A stretch of 8,825 nucleotides of DNA, taken from Chamaesiphon sp. Lineage in GTDB: Bacteria; Cyanobacteriota; Cyanobacteriia; Cyanobacteriales; Chamaesiphonaceae. The notes beneath the pieces are model-generated. The model saw only the letters and a list, made by a program, of their open reading frames with translations, had not been told where the DNA came from and did no database searches. The stretch covers positions 1-8,825 of the forward strand of contig JAJAYU010000003.1 of NCBI GenBank assembly GCA_026786125.1. Reading direction: 5' to 3'. Positions 6,538 through 8,825 of the stretch are shown here, in pieces (the first letter of the stretch is position 1; each line of letters starts with the position of its first letter). Made by a program: the position numbers and the translations under genes.

Positions 6538-7458
6538 CTACTTAAACAACCTAACAGGCTTCTGGGTCAACAGAGCCGCTGTCTGAGGTTGATCGGCAGG
6601 GAAAATCGATCGGACTCGATCGACTACCGCAATCATATACTTATAGTCAGCGACGGTACCAGTGGGAATAAAACCAGCTTCTTGGGACACAGTTGAAGGG
6701 CTATCTTTTAAGATTTGGCGAATCAATTCTTGCAGGTTCATCTCGATACTTGAACTAATCAGGATCGATCCGGTTGGGACTTTGTGGGGATCTGTGAACA
6801 AGATCCGAAATTCTGCCTGGGGAATTTCACTTTTGTAAGTATTGAATTCTGTCAGTGACAGTGCTCCCACATCTGCGCTACCTTGAGCGACAGCTTCTAA
6901 AATTGACTTCGGCGTGGGGGAAACGATCAGTTCAGCGAGAGTTAGACCATATAAATTGTAGATTGGGAGATAATATCCAGTTGCTGAACCTGGTTGACCG
7001 ATCGCTAATTTCTTCCCTGTCAGGGATTTGAGATCTTGATAGGTACTATTCTTTTTGACTACCAAAATCGAACGTAAATTGTTAATACCTTCAAGCGGAA
7101 GTATGGGCGTATACTGATATTGTGAGATAGCAATTGCAGCTAATCCTGGTGGTGCAAATACCAGCGACCATGCTTTAGCTCTAATCCGTTCTAGGGCCTT
7201 ATTTTCATTGAAAGTTGGTTCGATCTGAACGAGGGTGTGAAGTTTTTGTTCCAAATACTGCTTAACACCATCATATTGTGTGCCTGGTTGCTTGCCAGAT
7301 CCATAGCTGAGGGTGCCGATTGCCAACTGTTCTGGTTCGGCGGATCCACTTTCTCCTCCGCTTTTTGATGTTGACGAGCCACCAGCAAATCTTCTCCCGC
7401 CACAGCTTGATAAAAACAACGAGGCTAGAAATAACCGACGGGAAGTTGTCAAGTGCAT
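6538..7458 (-). CDS. PhnD-type periplasmic substrate-binding lipoprotein
   Basis: The open frame extends up to a TTG at 7533 (331 residues), with ATGs at 7512 (residue 8) and 7458 (residue 26). I prefer 7458: it gives a textbook signal peptide starting MHLTTSRRLFLASLFLSSC, with lipobox LSSC (lipid Cys at residue 19 of this form) and a twin-arginine SRRLFL that may indicate Tat export. None of the starts has a clear Shine-Dalgarno. After a Gly/Ser-rich linker (about 45-66 of the long form) comes the binding domain from AIGTLSYG (71-78) onward, including LTGKKLAIGQPGSATGY (about 173-189) and SADVGALSLTEFNTYK (about 218-233). These fit the phosphate/phosphite/phosphonate (PhnD, PF12974-like) fold. 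No permease or ATPase of the usual phosphonate uptake type lies nearby, so it may act as a ligand sensor rather than in uptake. It is the first gene of the minus-strand run. The real ligand cannot be read from the sequence. Confidence 0.88.
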   Translation of the reverse strand: MHLTTSRRLFLASLFLSSCGGRRFAGGSSTSKSGGESGSAEPEQLAIGTLSYGSGKQPGTQYDGVKQYLEQKLHTLVQIEPTFNENKALERIRAKAWSLVFAPPGLAAIAISQYQYTPILPLEGINNLRSILVVKKNSTYQDLKSLTGKKLAIGQPGSATGYYLPIYNLYGLTLAELIVSPTPKSILEAVAQGSADVGALSLTEFNTYKSEIPQAEFRILFTDPHKVPTGSILISSSIEMNLQELIRQILKDSPSTVSQEAGFIPTGTVADYKYMIAVVDRVRSIFPADQPQTAALLTQKPVRLFK

Positions 7459-7510
7459 ATTTAGCAGCAATGATTTAGTTGCAAGATGGGGGAGATCTGG
7501 GTTGAGAGTC

Positions 7511-7516
7511 ATTCTA
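7511..7516 (-). promoter_or_regulatory. Possible -10 element for the minus-strand cluster
   Basis: On the minus strand these bases read TAGAAT, one mismatch from TATAAT. No good -35 lies 16-18 bases upstream; a TTGACA (7528-7533) is only 11 bases away. Transcription from here would begin near 7504, downstream of the ATG at 7512, supporting the ATG at 7458 as the start of the lipoprotein gene. Weak evidence alone. Confidence 0.25.
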
Positions 7517-7588
7517 AAGTAAATTTTTGTCAATAAGTTTAGATTGAAAGAATAAATTACAATTTAGCCTGCCTACTATTCCTTAATT

Positions 7589-7594
7589 TATAAT
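7589..7594 (+). promoter_or_regulatory. Perfect TATAAT -10 box for the sigma-like gene
   Basis: TATAAT at 7589-7594 ends 17 bases before the ATG at 7612. There is no recognisable TTGACA at the normal distance. If used, the transcript would start near 7600-7602, leaving a leader of about 10-12 bases with no Shine-Dalgarno (GGTTTTCGCCC), so translation would be nearly leaderless. Confidence 0.4.
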
Positions 7595-7611
7595 AAACTT
7601 GGTTTTCGCCC

Positions 7612-8825
7612 ATGCGCTCTCGTCAAAGTATTCTTGAAATATTTTCCACATTCTTATGTTTTGAAGACGATCTGGTCACAAGATGGATCGTTGATGGTAA
7701 ATTGCGGAGAAGTATCCAGACCTGTCTGGGATCGAGCCGTGAGGATGAAGCATCACCGAGATTCTGGGCATTATATTGGCATCAAACTTGGCAAGCAGAA
7801 GCTGTAACCGATCAATCATCACCGCTGGGGAAGATCGCCACCAATCATTTGGCTGCTTATCTCCAAGAAGTTTGCTATTGGTCTGCTCAAAAAATAGCCA
7901 CCGACTTATCTAAGAAACAATTGATTTCTGATTTTTTTCAGATTGCCATGATCAAGCTCGATCGAGTGATCAAGGGCTTCAAAGCTGATCGCGGCACCGA
8001 ATTAAAAAGTTATGCTAGTCTAGCTTTTACTAATGCAATTATAGATACCTTACGTCAGCGACAAGAAGTCGAAATCTGTACTGATTGGGCATTGTTACAT
8101 AAAGTCAGTCACAAACGCTCGATCGAATCGCTCCAACAATTAGGTCTTAATCCCGACACGATTGCTGCTTATATCTTGGCTTGGGAATGTTTTAAAACTA
8201 TTTACGCGCCGACTGGACAGGGATCGCGGAAACTCGACAAACCAGATCTGGCGGCATTAAATGCGATTGCTGATTTGTTCAATCGAGAGCTGGGCAATCT
8301 GAGCAACGCGCCCGCCCGCTGCGATGGTGAAACAATTTTTCAGTGGCTAACGACTCTGGGTGCGGCGGTACGATCCTTTCTCTATCCCACGATTGTCTCT
8401 GCGTCCCAACCCAAATCTGCCAGCGATAGTAGTGAGTTTTTGGATGACTTTGACTTCACAGTGCAAGAGTCGCTCTTGACTCAGACAATCGAGCAAGAAG
8501 ATGAGATTGATCGAGACAGCCAAAGATCTCAATTGCAAAAAATCTTACTTCGCGCTTTGGTCAAATTCAATGTTGAGTCCCAACGACTATTGCAAATGTA
8601 CTATGGTCAAGGCTTGACTCAACAAGAAATTGCCAGCCAATTAGCAACTAAACAATATACTGTATCCCGTCGCCTGACTAGTGTGCGGGAGGCACTACTC
8701 ACAGCTTTATGTACTTGGAGCCAAACAACAATGCATAAAACTCTAGATCCAAGCGTAATGAATGATCTGAGTCTAACGATTGAGGAGTGGTTGATGAGAC
8801 ATTATAGTCACCCAGATCTACACAC
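7612..8825 (+). CDS. Sigma-70-like regulator, 3' end outside the window
   Basis: An open frame from ATG 7612 continues to the last base: 404 codons with no stop. An in-frame TAA at 7594-7596 and no earlier start codon make 7612 the first possible start. Two sigma-like regions are visible. A region-2-like part (about 80-150) contains FFQIAMIKLDRVIKGF and RGTELKSYASLAFTNAIIDTLR, the usual helical core-binding and -10 region pattern. A region-4-like helix-turn-helix (about 323-366) contains SQRLLQMYYGQGLTQQEIAS and then TVSRRLTSVREAL. Between them is an unusually long linker of about 170 residues with an acidic patch (about 272-303). Known sigma families fit poorly: it is longer than ECF factors and lacks an obvious region 3. 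I therefore call it a divergent sigma-70 family member, probably a promoter-recognition factor. It is divergent from the PhnD-like gene, so a regulatory link is possible but not shown. The C end (LTIEEWLMRHYSHPDLH) is incomplete. Confidence 0.83.
   Translation, partial: MRSRQSILEIFSTFLCFEDDLVTRWIVDGKLRRSIQTCLGSSREDEASPRFWALYWHQTWQAEAVTDQSSPLGKIATNHLAAYLQEVCYWSAQKIATDLSKKQLISDFFQIAMIKLDRVIKGFKADRGTELKSYASLAFTNAIIDTLRQRQEVEICTDWALLHKVSHKRSIESLQQLGLNPDTIAAYILAWECFKTIYAPTGQGSRKLDKPDLAALNAIADLFNRELGNLSNAPARCDGETIFQWLTTLGAAVRSFLYPTIVSASQPKSASDSSEFLDDFDFTVQESLLTQTIEQEDEIDRDSQRSQLQKILLRALVKFNVESQRLLQMYYGQGLTQQEIASQLATKQYTVSRRLTSVREALLTALCTWSQTTMHKTLDPSVMNDLSLTIEEWLMRHYSHPDLH

Noticed and set aside
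7528..7533. TTGACA on the minus strand as a -35 box, and its TTG as the lipoprotein start codon
   Set aside because: No -10 lies at the proper distance from it, and the TTG start would put 25 extra residues before a well-formed lipoprotein signal peptide.
8347..8538. Minus-strand frame of 63 codons inside the sigma-like gene
   Set aside because: Antisense to a 404-codon open frame with recognisable sigma-like regions; no independent support.
1..8825. Mobile element, CRISPR array, tRNA or rRNA genes
   Set aside because: No transposase frame, no regularly spaced direct repeats with unique spacers, and no recognisable tRNA or rRNA sequence were seen on either strand.

Overview
The window looks like cyanobacterial chromosome. 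The hexamer CGATCG (core of the cyanobacterial HIP1 repeat) occurs about 30 times by eye, base composition is moderate, and the gene types fit: a Tll0287-like heme/HAMP protein, an FHA-ABC transporter, a bacterial Ser/Thr kinase and a PhnD-like lipoprotein. I see no transposon, CRISPR array, tRNA or rRNA, and cannot name the species.

Layout. Positions 1-215 are non-coding and hold inverted repeats, two of them terminator-like. From about 7460 down to 216, seven consecutive genes lie on the minus strand with short gaps (roughly 27 to 145 bases). In transcription order they are: a PhnD-type substrate-binding lipoprotein; a Ser/Thr kinase; two tandem paralogous secreted small proteins with a Gln/Leu-rich repeat; a 58-codon membrane-type small ORF absent from a simple long-ORF scan; a two-FHA-domain ABCG-type transporter; and a membrane protein with a CxxCH heme motif and a HAMP domain. 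From 7612 a gene on the plus strand runs off the right end and encodes a large, divergent sigma-70-like protein.

How they may work together (inference). The minus-strand genes form a plausible envelope-signalling and transport cassette. A periplasmic binding lipoprotein without permease and a heme/HAMP receptor without output domain could be sensors. The kinase could write phospho-threonine marks, the FHA domains of the transporter could read them, and the ABC-2 half-transporter would move an unknown substrate. The two secreted repeat proteins and the tiny membrane protein are the unexplained parts. The small ORF has its ribosome binding site inside an 11-bp perfect inverted repeat, a candidate translational switch just upstream of the transporter gene.
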